A stretch of 51,201 nt of DNA from Oscillospiraceae bacterium (lineage in GTDB: Bacteria > Bacillota > Clostridia > Oscillospirales > Ruminococcaceae): contig JAKSPK010000013.1 of NCBI GenBank assembly GCA_024404875.1, positions 1-51,201 on the forward strand. The letters are read 5' to 3'. A program made the position numbers and the translations under genes. Positions 33,776 to 42,444 of this stretch are shown piece by piece. How positions within the stretch are numbered: the first letter of the stretch is position 1; every line of letters starts with the position of its first letter. The notes below the pieces were generated by a model. That model saw nothing but the letters and a program-made list of their open reading frames with translations. It was not told where the DNA came from and searched no databases.

Positions 33776-33990
33776 GTCCGAGAAAAAAGGGACTGCACAC
33801 GGCCAGCTTTTCTGACCACGGCAGTCCAACCGTAAATGAAAATCAATTCATTTTTGGAAATAGGAAAATAGAAATTGGGAAATGGGGGTTGAAATCGTTG
33901 GAAGCGATCATTTCGCTTCACTGATTACATAATAACCCGCAAATCTTAAATGAATCTGAAGTATTTTATACATCACCGGTTAATCTGATG
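33776..33990. other. Intergenic region between glyS and the aromatic operon
   Basis: No gene seen. 33865-33900 is a purine-rich tract with repeated GGAAAT/GGGAAAT words. 33901-33919 is a 7-bp inverted repeat (GAAGCGA-TCATT-TCGCTTC) about 70 nt after the aroQ stop; no U-run follows it. Confidence 0.5.
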
Positions 33991-34428
33991 TCAGTTCCGC
34001 CTGATATGATGCACCAAAATATTCAGCCCTTCGAGATATCCTGCAAAGCCCTTGCCCTTGACGGTCGCGATGCAGGCCTGCCGGATATAAGAAATCTTCC
34101 GGAAATCATCCCGCGTATCGGGGTCGGAAATATGTACCTCAACAGTCGGAAGCTGCACCGCCTTGACCGCGTCCAAAAGCGCGACACTCGTATGCGTATA
34201 TGCAGCCGGGTTGATGAGAATGCCGTCGGCCTTGCCGTATGCCTCCTGAATTTTGTCAACCAGCACGCCCTCATGATTCGACTGGAAGCATTCGACCGTG
34301 ACATCGAGCGCTGCAGCCTCTGTTTCGATCATCTTCACCAGATCGGCAAGCGTCTGTGTTCCGTAATGCTCCGGCTCACGAATGCCGAGCATATTCAAAT
34401 TCGGCCCATTCAGCACGAGAATATGCAC
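33991..34428 (-). CDS. aroQ: 3-dehydroquinate dehydratase, type II
   Basis: A 145-residue type II dehydroquinase that converts 3-dehydroquinate to 3-dehydroshikimate, step 3 of the shikimate pathway. Motifs: VLNGPNLNMLGIREPEHYG (catalytic Arg and Tyr), FQSNHEG, INPAAYTHTSVALLDA and VEVHISD (catalytic His). It starts with GTG after GGAGGGATTATT. Its first 53 nt overlap the end of the aroE-aroK gene in another frame. It is the last gene of the aromatic operon. Confidence 0.96.
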   Translation of the reverse strand: MHILVLNGPNLNMLGIREPEHYGTQTLADLVKMIETEAAALDVTVECFQSNHEGVLVDKIQEAYGKADGILINPAAYTHTSVALLDAVKAVQLPTVEVHISDPDTRDDFRKISYIRQACIATVKGKGFAGYLEGLNILVHHIRRN

Positions 34429-35665
34429 AATAATCCCTCCAGATCTCCTGCGCAGCCGCCTCGGGCGTGCTGCTGTTTTCAACTGCTGTATCTGCAAATT
34501 TCTGATAAAGCGGCATCCGCACCGCCGCCATTGCGTCCAGATCGGCACCGATCGAAAGCGGGCGTCCTTCGCGGCTGAGCTGATCAATCGGGCGGCAGAT
34601 CTGATAGATCCGGCCGTTGCTGCGGAGCGGGGCTTCATTTTCCGGACGCGTTATAACACCGCCGCCGGTCACGAGAATGACACCGCGCTTTGCACTATGC
34701 TCCCGCACGACCTCCGATTCAATCTGCCGGAAGCCATCTTCACCGGATTCCGCAAAAATCTCTGGAATCGGCTTGCCCGCCTTCTGAACGATTTCCGCAT
34801 CGAGATCAACAAGGGGTCTGCCGGTCAGCTTTTCCAGCGCATCGCCGATACAGGATTTGCCGCTGCCGGGCATCCCGATCAACACGATATTTTCTGCATC
34901 TGCCTGCATTTTCGCACCGATTTCCGCGATCCGCACATCGTCAATATCCTGCCCGAAGAAATGCTCCGCCGCCCGCTTTGCCTGCGCAACCAGCATCGTC
35001 AGGCCGCCTGCAAACGGAATACCAAGCGCTTTCGCCTGCAGCAGCATCGCCGTCCGCGCCGGATTGTAGATCACATCCGCAACACCTTTGAGATTCGGGA
35101 ACTGCGCCAGATCGACAAGGGATTTGCCCGCGTTCGGATACATCCCGACCGGTGTTGCATTGACAATCAGCGTAGTGCTGTGATAGAAGCGAGGCAGATC
35201 GTCATAGCTGTATTCCGTTCCACAGATATCGAGAACGGTCAATGTCTTGCAGCCGTCCAACTTTGCAATCGCCTGGATTGTCTGCGATACGCCGCCGTTG
35301 CCCAACACCAACACATCGGCGCCGTCAAAGGACAGTCCGCCCGCACGCATCATGCAGCGCAGACCATAGGCATCGGTGTTATAGCCCTTCCATGTGCCGT
35401 CGTCCTGCCGGACGAGCGTATTTACGCTGCCAATCGCCTCTGCCAGCGGATCAAGCGATGCGCAGAGCGGAATGACATCTATTTTATACGGTATTGTAAC
35501 ATTGAGCGCTTTCAAGCGCGTATCTGAAAGGAACACAGCCAATTCGTCCGGCTCAAGCTCATAGAGCGAATAATGCGGATTGCCGAGCGCCGCATGAATT
35601 TCCGGCGAAATACTGTGGCCGAGCTTCCGGCCGATCAGGCCGTAGGGCGTTTGAAAATCAGTCAT
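34376..35665 (-). CDS. Bifunctional shikimate dehydrogenase - shikimate kinase fusion
   Basis: A 429-residue fusion. Residues 1-255 are AroE: GLIGRKLGHSISPEIH (shikimate site Ser pair), VTIPYK (catalytic Lys), GSVNTLV, VLVLGNGGVSQTI (NADPH loop; the usual GxGGxx) and DVIYNPARTAMLL. From about 260 it is AroK: IVLIGMPGSGKSCIG (Walker A), LVDLDAEI, GEDGFRQIESEV, VTGGGVITRPEN and the lid region EGRPLS. It reduces dehydroshikimate and then phosphorylates shikimate. The start MTDFQTPYG follows CGGAGG. Its last residues overlap aroQ, 53 nt. This AroE-AroK order is an uncommon fusion. Confidence 0.95.
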   Translation of the reverse strand: MTDFQTPYGLIGRKLGHSISPEIHAALGNPHYSLYELEPDELAVFLSDTRLKALNVTIPYKIDVIPLCASLDPLAEAIGSVNTLVRQDDGTWKGYNTDAYGLRCMMRAGGLSFDGADVLVLGNGGVSQTIQAIAKLDGCKTLTVLDICGTEYSYDDLPRFYHSTTLIVNATPVGMYPNAGKSLVDLAQFPNLKGVADVIYNPARTAMLLQAKALGIPFAGGLTMLVAQAKRAAEHFFGQDIDDVRIAEIGAKMQADAENIVLIGMPGSGKSCIGDALEKLTGRPLVDLDAEIVQKAGKPIPEIFAESGEDGFRQIESEVVREHSAKRGVILVTGGGVITRPENEAPLRSNGRIYQICRPIDQLSREGRPLSIGADLDAMAAVRMPLYQKFADTAVENSSTPEAAAQEIWRDYCAYSRAEWAEFEYARHS

Positions 35666-35669
35666 GGAT

Positions 35670-36188
35670 TCAGCCTCCGTTCGTGATAAGATACTCATTC
35701 GGTGACTCCAAAAGCCACGGGATATAGGCGTCAATTTCGATCTGCAAAACCGGACGCGGAAAGCCGTCCGGCAGCAGCTCCGCCTGATTTGTATTATAGT
35801 ATAAAAACAGCGCAAATTGATCTGTGATCCGGAGAGAGAAACGCTCCGGTACAAACTGTGAATCTCTCTCCGCTTCCAAAAGACCCGCACCGTCTTTCAC
35901 AGCACCGATCACATGATAAAAACCGCCGTACCAGTTGCCGCCGTGCGCCGCGTATTGCTCCGCCGGTGTGTCCCACGGGATCAGCTCCGCAATGAGATTC
36001 GGCGAATCAAGACCGATCGCAGCAAGTGTTTCGCGGATGCGGGGATCGCAATGCGGACTTGCAGTCCAGCGCCGGAAATTCTCGCAGCCCCCGCAGCCGC
36101 AGTCATTTACAAGGGGATGCGCTGCATACCACCGGCGCGTCGCGTCCGCGTCGATCTCAGCAGTGCATTCGCCGAATCGCAGTATCAT
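35670..36188 (-). CDS. Conserved-looking cytoplasmic protein of unknown function in the aromatic operon
   Basis: A 172-residue protein without signal peptide or membrane segment. The N-terminal part has a Cys-rich CGCGGCENFRRW (Cys30-35) and later LIPWDTPAEQYAAHGGNWYGGFYHVIG. The C-terminal part is strand-rich (FSLRITDQFALFLYY, PRPVLQIEIDAYIPWLL). I do not recognise the family. The gene ends 4 nt before the aroE-aroK start and begins 22 nt after pheA. Place and spacing make it part of the operon; Cys may bind metal. The ATG has only a weak GGAAGATCGG-like ribosome site (inference). Confidence 0.75.
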   Translation of the reverse strand: MILRFGECTAEIDADATRRWYAAHPLVNDCGCGGCENFRRWTASPHCDPRIRETLAAIGLDSPNLIAELIPWDTPAEQYAAHGGNWYGGFYHVIGAVKDGAGLLEAERDSQFVPERFSLRITDQFALFLYYNTNQAELLPDGFPRPVLQIEIDAYIPWLLESPNEYLITNGG

Positions 36189-36210
36189 TTTCCGATCCTC
36201 CCGCGCCGGT

Positions 36211-37356
36211 TCAGCCGATCATCTCGGTATAATTGCCGAGCAATGTGAATGAATCGCAGGAGCGCTCCAGCTCGCAAAGCAGCCCGAGGACGCCCTCCTG
36301 ATGCAGATTGCATTCCAGATCCATATAAAAACGATACGAAAAATTCGTGCCGGGAATCGGCATACTTTCGAGCTTGCACATATTGATGCCGAGCGCTGTG
36401 ATCTTCGCGATCATCTGATAAAGCGCACCCGGCGAATTTGCACAATTCACCAGCAGGCTCATGCGGTCAGCACCCGCATAGAATCCCGCCCCCTTTGTGA
36501 CGCAGAGGAAACGCGTATCATTGACTGCTTCATTCTGGATCTCCGCAGAAAGCACATCGAGATGATAGAGCTTTGCGCAGGCCTCACCCGCAATTGCCGC
36601 AGATGTGTGATCCTGCGATTCGGCAACACGCTGCGCCGCGTGCGCCGTGCTGACACAGGGAACAATATCCGCGCCAAGCTCTGCAATAAACCGGCTGCAC
36701 TGTCCCGCCGCCTGCTCATGCGTGTAGATCGTCTTGATATCCTCTAATTTCGTGCCCTTACGCACCAGCAGTACATGACGAATCAGCTGCCGCACACTTC
36801 GTACAATGCAGATATCCGGCTCCTGAAGCAGATCATAAACTTGCCGCACCGAACCCTGCACACTATTTTCGACCGGCAGAATGCCGAATTGGCAAAGGCC
36901 GGACTGCACCGCCTTAACGACCGCAGCAAAGCCGTTCATGAACACGATATTTCCTTTGGGGAACAGCCGGTCTGCGGCTGCTCCTGCGTGGCTTCCCTCA
37001 ACACCGGAGACCGCGACACGCCCCGACTGCGGAAAAACAGTCTGCTCATTCGCACACATCGCTGCAACACGCGCCGCAACATTCGTCGCGGGAATGAGCT
37101 GCGCCGCCTGCCGTGCGCGTGAAAGCTCCAGTATCATGCGGAAAAGCTGATGCGCACCATCACCGTATTCGCTGCCGGCATTTTCGCGCACCTTCATCAG
37201 GATCTCACGCTCACGCGCCGGATCGTAAAGCGGCTTGGAGGGATCGCGCCGCTTCGCATCTGCAACCTTGTCGATCAGCTCCATGCGGCGGAGATATAGT
37301 TCCAGGATCTCTTTATCAATCAAATCAAGCTGCGGACGAATTTCTGAAAGTTCCAT
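36211..37356 (-). CDS. pheA: Bifunctional chorismate mutase - prephenate dehydratase (P-protein)
   Basis: A 381-residue P-protein that turns chorismate to prephenate and then phenylpyruvate. Residues 1-90 are an AroQ-class chorismate mutase (LDLIDKEILELYLRRMELI, AKRR). About 110-285 is the prephenate dehydratase (FGILPVENSVQGSVRQVYDLL, and NDTRFLCV with the catalytic Thr). About 298-378 is an ACT domain for feedback by Phe (NCANSPGALYQMI, ESMPIPGTNFSYRFYMDLE). The start at 37356 follows CAGGTGAT; an in-frame ATG at 37377 overlaps the aroC stop as TAATG. Confidence 0.95.
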   Translation of the reverse strand: MELSEIRPQLDLIDKEILELYLRRMELIDKVADAKRRDPSKPLYDPAREREILMKVRENAGSEYGDGAHQLFRMILELSRARQAAQLIPATNVAARVAAMCANEQTVFPQSGRVAVSGVEGSHAGAAADRLFPKGNIVFMNGFAAVVKAVQSGLCQFGILPVENSVQGSVRQVYDLLQEPDICIVRSVRQLIRHVLLVRKGTKLEDIKTIYTHEQAAGQCSRFIAELGADIVPCVSTAHAAQRVAESQDHTSAAIAGEACAKLYHLDVLSAEIQNEAVNDTRFLCVTKGAGFYAGADRMSLLVNCANSPGALYQMIAKITALGINMCKLESMPIPGTNFSYRFYMDLECNLHQEGVLGLLCELERSCDSFTLLGNYTEMIG

Positions 37357-37376
37357 ATTATCACCTGCAATATCCA

Positions 37377-38462
37377 TTATAATTCTGTGTCGGAAAGCAG
37401 CAGATCCAATACGCAGAGCGCAGCCGCTGCTTCGATCACGGGAACGGCACGCTGTGCAATGCAAGGGTCATGCCGCCCTTTGATTTCGATTGTCGTCGGT
37501 TCGCCGTCAGGCAGTGAGACAGTCTCCTGCTCCCGCGAGATGGAAGGTGTCGGCTTGATTCCGACACGAAAGCGCAACGGCATTCCGGTCGAAATCCCGC
37601 CGAGGATTCCGCCGTTTCGGTTCGTTTTTGTAATGATCTTGCCATCCCTGACAGTATACGGATCATTTGCCTGCGAACCGCGCATTTCGCTGAGCGCAAA
37701 TCCGTCGCCGAATTCCAGAGCCTTGACTGCCGGAATCCCGAACAAAACGCGTGCCAGTCGGTTTTCGATGCCGTCAAACATCGGATCGCCGAGACCGGCA
37801 GGAAGTCCGAGGATCATGCATTCGATTGTTCCGCCGACTGAATCGCCTTCCTGCCGCGCAGCAAGAATCTCCTGCTGCATCCGCTCACCCTGCACATCGG
37901 AGATCACCGGAAACGCTTTTTCCGCTACCGCATCAAAAAGCGACGGCTCCGGCAGCATCGGAAACACTTCATCATGAACAGTTCCGATACTTGAAAGATG
38001 TGCTCCTGCGAAGATATTATGCCGCGAAAGAATCTGCTTCGCAATGCCGCCCGCAGCACAGAGCGGCGCAGTCAGGCGTCCGGAAAAATGTCCGCCGCCG
38101 CGCATATCCGCCGCTCCGTTCCACTTCACATACGCCGGATAATCCGCATGGGAAGGCCGCGGCTTCAGCACAAGATTATTATAATCCCCAGAGCGCGTAT
38201 TCGTATTCGCGATCCGGATGCAGACCGGGAAACCAGTCGTTCTGCCTTCAAAAACACCGGAAACAAACTCCGGAATGTCTGGCTCTTTTCGTGCGGTCGA
38301 AAGCGCATTCCGCCCGCCTTGCCGCCGTTCCATAAACCGCATCAGTGTATCCGTATCAATGCGTTCACCGGCCGGAAGCCCTTCGATCAATGCACCGATG
38401 CCGTTTCCGTGCGACTCTCCGTAGATTGAAACGCGCAGCCGCTCGCCAAAACTAGATGCCAT
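37377..38462 (-). CDS. aroC: Chorismate synthase
   Basis: A 361-residue FMN-dependent enzyme that makes chorismate from EPSP. Motifs: FGERLRVSIYGESHGNGIG, RRQGGRNALSTARKEPD, RPSHADYPAYVKWN, RGGGHFSGRLTAPLCAAG and GGILGGISTGMPLRFRVGIK. Complete. RBS GGAGGGCAT before the ATG. 26 nt after aroA. Confidence 0.97.
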   Translation of the reverse strand: MASSFGERLRVSIYGESHGNGIGALIEGLPAGERIDTDTLMRFMERRQGGRNALSTARKEPDIPEFVSGVFEGRTTGFPVCIRIANTNTRSGDYNNLVLKPRPSHADYPAYVKWNGAADMRGGGHFSGRLTAPLCAAGGIAKQILSRHNIFAGAHLSSIGTVHDEVFPMLPEPSLFDAVAEKAFPVISDVQGERMQQEILAARQEGDSVGGTIECMILGLPAGLGDPMFDGIENRLARVLFGIPAVKALEFGDGFALSEMRGSQANDPYTVRDGKIITKTNRNGGILGGISTGMPLRFRVGIKPTPSISREQETVSLPDGEPTTIEIKGRHDPCIAQRAVPVIEAAAALCVLDLLLSDTEL

Positions 38463-38488
38463 ATGCCCTCCATTAAAAACAATATTGC

Positions 38489-39763
38489 TCAGTCCGTAAT
38501 TTCAGCAATACCGCCGAGCTGTCGGTAATCTGCAAAGAAAGACGGGTACGATTTGCTGACTGCCTCCGCGCCGAGAATCGTGACCGGTTCCGCGCATCGC
38601 AGCGCCGCAATCGCCGCTGCCATAACAAGTCTGTGGTCATTGTGCGCATGAACTGTTCCGCCTGTAAGCTGCCCGCCATAGACGGTCAGCCCGTCCGGAA
38701 GCTCATCAACCTGTCCTCCAACTGAGCGCAGCAGCTCCGCCACGGCGGACAATCTGTCGGATTCTTTTATCCGCAAGCGTTCCGCATTTGTAAAATGCGA
38801 AGTCCCCTTCGCGCAGGCAGCACATATCGCCAGTATCGGCAGAAGATCAGGGATTTCTTCCATGGATGCGTTGATTTCATGCATTGTCCGGCCGGATCCC
38901 GTTACCGTTTTTCCGCACACGCTCACATCTGCGCCGGCACCCTTCAAAATCGCCGCGATTGCCTTGTCACCCTGCATGCTGTCGGAATCCAGACTGCTGA
39001 CTGTGACCGATGCTCCGTCGCTGACAGCGCCTGCCGCCAGCCAGAATGCAGCATTCGACCAATCGCCGTCAATCGAAATTTCATCAGGAAACCGAAGCTG
39101 CTGCTTGCCTTTGACATAATAGTGCAGAAGTCCGTTCTGCTCAGAAACTGTGATTTCTGCGCCAAACAACCGCAGTGTATCCAGCGTCATTTCTACATAT
39201 TTGGAGGACTGCAGTACAGTTGTCAGACGAATTTCGCTGTCCGAACCGCAAAGCGGCAGCGCCATAAGCAGACCGCTCAGAAACTGCGAGCTGATATTTC
39301 CCACGATTTCGTATATGCCGCCGGTCAGTGTTCCGACTGCATTCAGCGGAAGCTTTCCATCCGAAAACTGTACGCCGTGCGCAGACATCGCAGCCGTCAG
39401 CGTGTCGATCGGACGCTCCGGAAGCCGGCCATGCCCCGTGACCGCAATATTGTCACACACGCACATCGCAACCGGAAGCAAAAACCGCAATGTCGAGCCG
39501 CTCTCACCGCAGTCGAGCACTGCGTGCGTCTGCCGGATCACCGGTGTAACATGAAGTCCATCCGGTGTTTCCGTAAACTTCGCGCCGAGCGCTGTCAGAC
39601 AGTTCACCGTCGCGGCTATATCGTCACAAAATGGCGGATACAGCGGCAGCGTTCCTCCGTTCACAGAGAGCGCCGCGCAAATCAGCTTACGGTGTGCATC
39701 CGACTTTGACGGAATCGCGCCGATCGTTCCGGAAAGCACAGACGGCTTGCATACAATATTCAT
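38489..39763 (-). CDS. aroA: 3-phosphoshikimate 1-carboxyvinyltransferase (EPSP synthase)
   Basis: A 424-residue EPSP synthase that joins PEP to shikimate 3-phosphate. Motifs: IPSKSDAHRKLICAAL, DCGESGSTLRFLLPVA, GHGRLPERPID, SSQFLSGLLMALPL, IPDLLPILA, RLRIKESDRL and HNDHRLVMAAAIAAL. In the LFLGNAGTAMRPL-equivalent site it has CGESGSTLRFL, as in class II-like (glyphosate-tolerant) enzymes. The start overlaps the aroB stop as ATGA, which suggests translational coupling. Confidence 0.97.
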   Translation of the reverse strand: MNIVCKPSVLSGTIGAIPSKSDAHRKLICAALSVNGGTLPLYPPFCDDIAATVNCLTALGAKFTETPDGLHVTPVIRQTHAVLDCGESGSTLRFLLPVAMCVCDNIAVTGHGRLPERPIDTLTAAMSAHGVQFSDGKLPLNAVGTLTGGIYEIVGNISSQFLSGLLMALPLCGSDSEIRLTTVLQSSKYVEMTLDTLRLFGAEITVSEQNGLLHYYVKGKQQLRFPDEISIDGDWSNAAFWLAAGAVSDGASVTVSSLDSDSMQGDKAIAAILKGAGADVSVCGKTVTGSGRTMHEINASMEEIPDLLPILAICAACAKGTSHFTNAERLRIKESDRLSAVAELLRSVGGQVDELPDGLTVYGGQLTGGTVHAHNDHRLVMAAAIAALRCAEPVTILGAEAVSKSYPSFFADYRQLGGIAEITD

Positions 39764-40827
39764 GCATGCCCCTCCAGTCCGTCCGCAAACAGCGCTTCGA
39801 TACCGCTAATCGGGATCTTTTCCATACGGCATCGTCCGATGCATTCCGGCATGATCACCGTAATATCCGAGGCAGCAGCTTTCTTGTCAACCGCCGCGAT
39901 CTGCGCCATATCCGCCGCTCCGAACGGACAGTCAGTCGGCAGTCCGGCACGCTCGATTGTCTTGATGATCCGCGCAGAATCGTCGCTGTTCAGAACACCT
40001 CGCTTCGCGGAAGCCCGCGACATGATCGCCAGTCCGATCGCAACCGCGTGGCCGTGTGAAATCGAAAAATCGCTAAGCCGTTCGATCGCGTGCGCCGGTG
40101 TATGTCCGAGATTCAGAAGCTTCCGGACGCCCTTTTCGTTCGGATCCTCGGTCACGATCTTCGATTTGTAGATCACCGACCGAACAATGATCTCCTCAAA
40201 GCAAGCCTCCGGCTGACCGTTTTCAAAGATCTCAAACAGCGCCGGATCATCGAGGATACCGTGCTTGATCGCCTCAGCAAAGCCGTCGTGCAGCTCATGT
40301 TCGGAGAGTGTCCGCAGCGTGTCTGTATCGCAATATACTCCAATCGGCTGGTGGAATAATCCGGCGAGATTCTTTCCGTGCGCCAGATTCACCGCTGTCT
40401 TTCCGCCGACTGATGCATCGACCGCAGCGAGCAGTGTTGTCGGGATCTGAACAAAGCGAATCCCGCGCAGATAGCAGCCAGCCGCAAAGCCGGTCAGGTC
40501 GCCGATCACACCGCCGCCGAGCGCCGCCGCAAGATCCGTGCGTGTCATTTTCGCCTCGGCGAATGCCTCCAGCAGCTCACCCAGCACGGAAACCGACTTG
40601 CTTTCCTCGCCTGCCGGAACGGTATGTGTATATACCGAAAATCCTGCATCTGCAAAGGATTTCTTCGCCTGATCCAGATAGAGCGGAGCAACATTGCTGT
40701 CCGTGACTATCATCACGCGGCAGGGCTTGATCCGCTCCGTCAGCTCAGTGCCGACCTTGGCAAGCAATCCGCTTCCGGTCAGAATCGGATAGCTCCCGCC
40801 GGCTGTTTCCAAGATCTGTTTATTCAT
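39760..40827 (-). CDS. aroB: 3-dehydroquinate synthase
   Basis: A 355-residue NAD- and metal-dependent enzyme that cyclises DAHP. Motifs: GGGVIGDLTGFAAGCYLRGI, QIPTTLLAAVDASVGGKTAVN, GKNLAGLFHQP, HGFAEAIKHG-like HDGFAEAIKHGI, LLNLGHTPAHAIE and SHGHAVAIGL (metal His). It overlaps both neighbours by 4 nt (ATGA at each end). Confidence 0.97.
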   Translation of the reverse strand: MNKQILETAGGSYPILTGSGLLAKVGTELTERIKPCRVMIVTDSNVAPLYLDQAKKSFADAGFSVYTHTVPAGEESKSVSVLGELLEAFAEAKMTRTDLAAALGGGVIGDLTGFAAGCYLRGIRFVQIPTTLLAAVDASVGGKTAVNLAHGKNLAGLFHQPIGVYCDTDTLRTLSEHELHDGFAEAIKHGILDDPALFEIFENGQPEACFEEIIVRSVIYKSKIVTEDPNEKGVRKLLNLGHTPAHAIERLSDFSISHGHAVAIGLAIMSRASAKRGVLNSDDSARIIKTIERAGLPTDCPFGAADMAQIAAVDKKAAASDITVIMPECIGRCRMEKIPISGIEALFADGLEGHA

Positions 40828-41579
40828 TCGTTTTCCTCCTGTGCAGCAATTTCTGCGGAATTTGCAATTTCCTTCAAAGCATCAAAATCCTCGGATTTCA
40901 ACATAACCGCCGCTTTTCGGTTAAGGTTTTCGCGGTCGTAAAGCTCGATCAGCAGCGCATATGTCCTGACCTCTCCGTGCGGCTTGCCGTAGTAAAAGCA
41001 GAAACCCTTCGCCTTCTCGGTATCGAACGGATATCCCACTTCACCAATCGCCGGATAGATCGTTTCCTTCATATTCAGCAGATTAATAAAAAATCTCCAT
41101 GTACCGTGCTTGTGATAATTGTACTCCTCCGGCGTGAAATTATAGATCAAGTCCCACATCTCATAGTTATTCTGCGGCTTTTCGCGGCGGATCCCGCGGC
41201 AGCCGCGGTCAATCTCCTCCTGCGTAAATCCGTTCTCACCGACGAACTCAAAGCGCGGTTCATCCTGATTGATAAATGCGATCACAACGCGCTCGGATTC
41301 TCCGCCGTCCGACACATAAAGCCGGATATTCGATTCCGGATTATTGAGATGCATCGATTCCGGAACGCGCAGCGTCATACCGCAGTCTGTCAGTTCCTTA
41401 CCGTCCTCCATTATTCCGTAGCCTTCAAAGGGGTATGGTGTCAGCTTTGCATTGAGATATTCAAATCTGTGTCTTGCATAGATGATCGCAGGAACACCAG
41501 GAAATAAGAGGTAGAACAGCAGCGCAATGAGCAGAAATCCGCCAAAGGCACTGAGAAACCATTTCATTCCTTTTCTCAC
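40824..41579 (-). CDS. Membrane-anchored protein of unknown function in the aromatic operon
   Basis: A 251-residue protein with one N-terminal membrane segment (WFLSAFGGFLLIALLFYLLF) and a soluble, mostly extracytoplasmic domain: GMTLRVPESMHL, RVVIAFINQDEP, NNYEMWDLIYNFTPEEYNYH, FINLLNMKETIYPAIGEVG. I do not recognise the family. The GTG at 41579 has GAGG 8 nt upstream, overlapping the tyrA stop; an ATG at 41567 is the alternative but has AAAGGA with no spacing. It overlaps aroB by 4 nt (ATGA). A membrane protein coupled to aroB is unexpected. Confidence 0.8.
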   Translation of the reverse strand: MRKGMKWFLSAFGGFLLIALLFYLLFPGVPAIIYARHRFEYLNAKLTPYPFEGYGIMEDGKELTDCGMTLRVPESMHLNNPESNIRLYVSDGGESERVVIAFINQDEPRFEFVGENGFTQEEIDRGCRGIRREKPQNNYEMWDLIYNFTPEEYNYHKHGTWRFFINLLNMKETIYPAIGEVGYPFDTEKAKGFCFYYGKPHGEVRTYALLIELYDRENLNRKAAVMLKSEDFDALKEIANSAEIAAQEENE

Positions 41580-41589
41580 GCCGCATACC

Positions 41590-42429
41590 TCAGTTGCCGC
41601 CGGCAGACGCCTTCGCAAGGCGTCCCTCGCGCAGACATTCACAAAGCTTCTCGGCATCGTTCGCTTCAAGTGCTTCAAGATACGGCTTGAGATTGTCGAT
41701 CAAAATGCGCAGCTCCTCCATGAGATATTCCCGGTTGTCGAGCATCAGCTCTGTCCACATTTTTTCATCGAGACGGGCAACGCGGGAGAGATCGCGGAAG
41801 CTGCCCGCTGAAAAGCCGCGGCGCTTCTGCGCGGTCGGCGACTTGACATAGGCACCGGAAACGATATGCGCAAGCTGCGAGGTGTAGGCAATGATCCTAT
41901 CGTGTTCATCCGGCGTAGAAAATGTCAGATGTGCAAAGCCGATGTCGGTGAAATAGTTTTTGAGCATTTCGAGCGTCACGAGATCGGTCTTTGCATCAGG
42001 CGTCAGGATCATCGAAGCGCCGACAAAGAGCGACTCGGTCGCATTGACAAAGCCGCCCTGCTCCTTGCCAGCCATCGGATGCCCGCCGATATAGCGAAAG
42101 CCGTTTTCCTCGGCGATCTTCGCCATTTCGCCGACAACTGCGCGCTTGACGCCGCAGATATCGACCAGCACACATTTTGCTCTGCCGAGAATCGATGCAT
42201 GATCGCGTGTCCACTGCAAAGCCGCGCCGGGGCGCAGCGCCGTGATAACAAGATCACATTCCCCGAGCAGCTCATCTGTCAGCGCTTTGTCCATTGCGCC
42301 TGTCATCCGCGCAAACATCATAACCTCCTGATCGAGGTCATAGCCGTAGACGGTGTGCAGCGTACGCGATTTCGTTGCTTTCGCATAGGAACCGCCGATC
42401 AGTCCCAGACCGATAATTGCAATATTCAT
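41590..42429 (-). CDS. tyrA: Prephenate dehydrogenase
   Basis: A 279-residue TyrA that makes 4-hydroxyphenylpyruvate from prephenate for tyrosine. It has the NAD loop IIGLGLIGGSYAKA, VDICGVKRAV, YIGGHPMAGKEQGG (catalytic His), QLAHIVSGAYV and FSAGSFRDLSRVARLDEKMW. No ACT domain follows, unlike many Gram-positive TyrA proteins, so Tyr feedback would have to act elsewhere. RBS AAAGGAGG. Confidence 0.95.
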   Translation of the reverse strand: MNIAIIGLGLIGGSYAKATKSRTLHTVYGYDLDQEVMMFARMTGAMDKALTDELLGECDLVITALRPGAALQWTRDHASILGRAKCVLVDICGVKRAVVGEMAKIAEENGFRYIGGHPMAGKEQGGFVNATESLFVGASMILTPDAKTDLVTLEMLKNYFTDIGFAHLTFSTPDEHDRIIAYTSQLAHIVSGAYVKSPTAQKRRGFSAGSFRDLSRVARLDEKMWTELMLDNREYLMEELRILIDNLKPYLEALEANDAEKLCECLREGRLAKASAGGN

Positions 42430-42444
42430 ATCAGAACCTCCTTT

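Noticed and set aside
33776-33830. Coding sequence after glyS
   Set aside because: Short frames here lie behind the terminator and lack ribosome sites.
32242-33921. Minus-strand frame of 559 codons opposite glyS
   Set aside because: Antisense shadow of a conserved synthetase, spanning its promoter and terminator.
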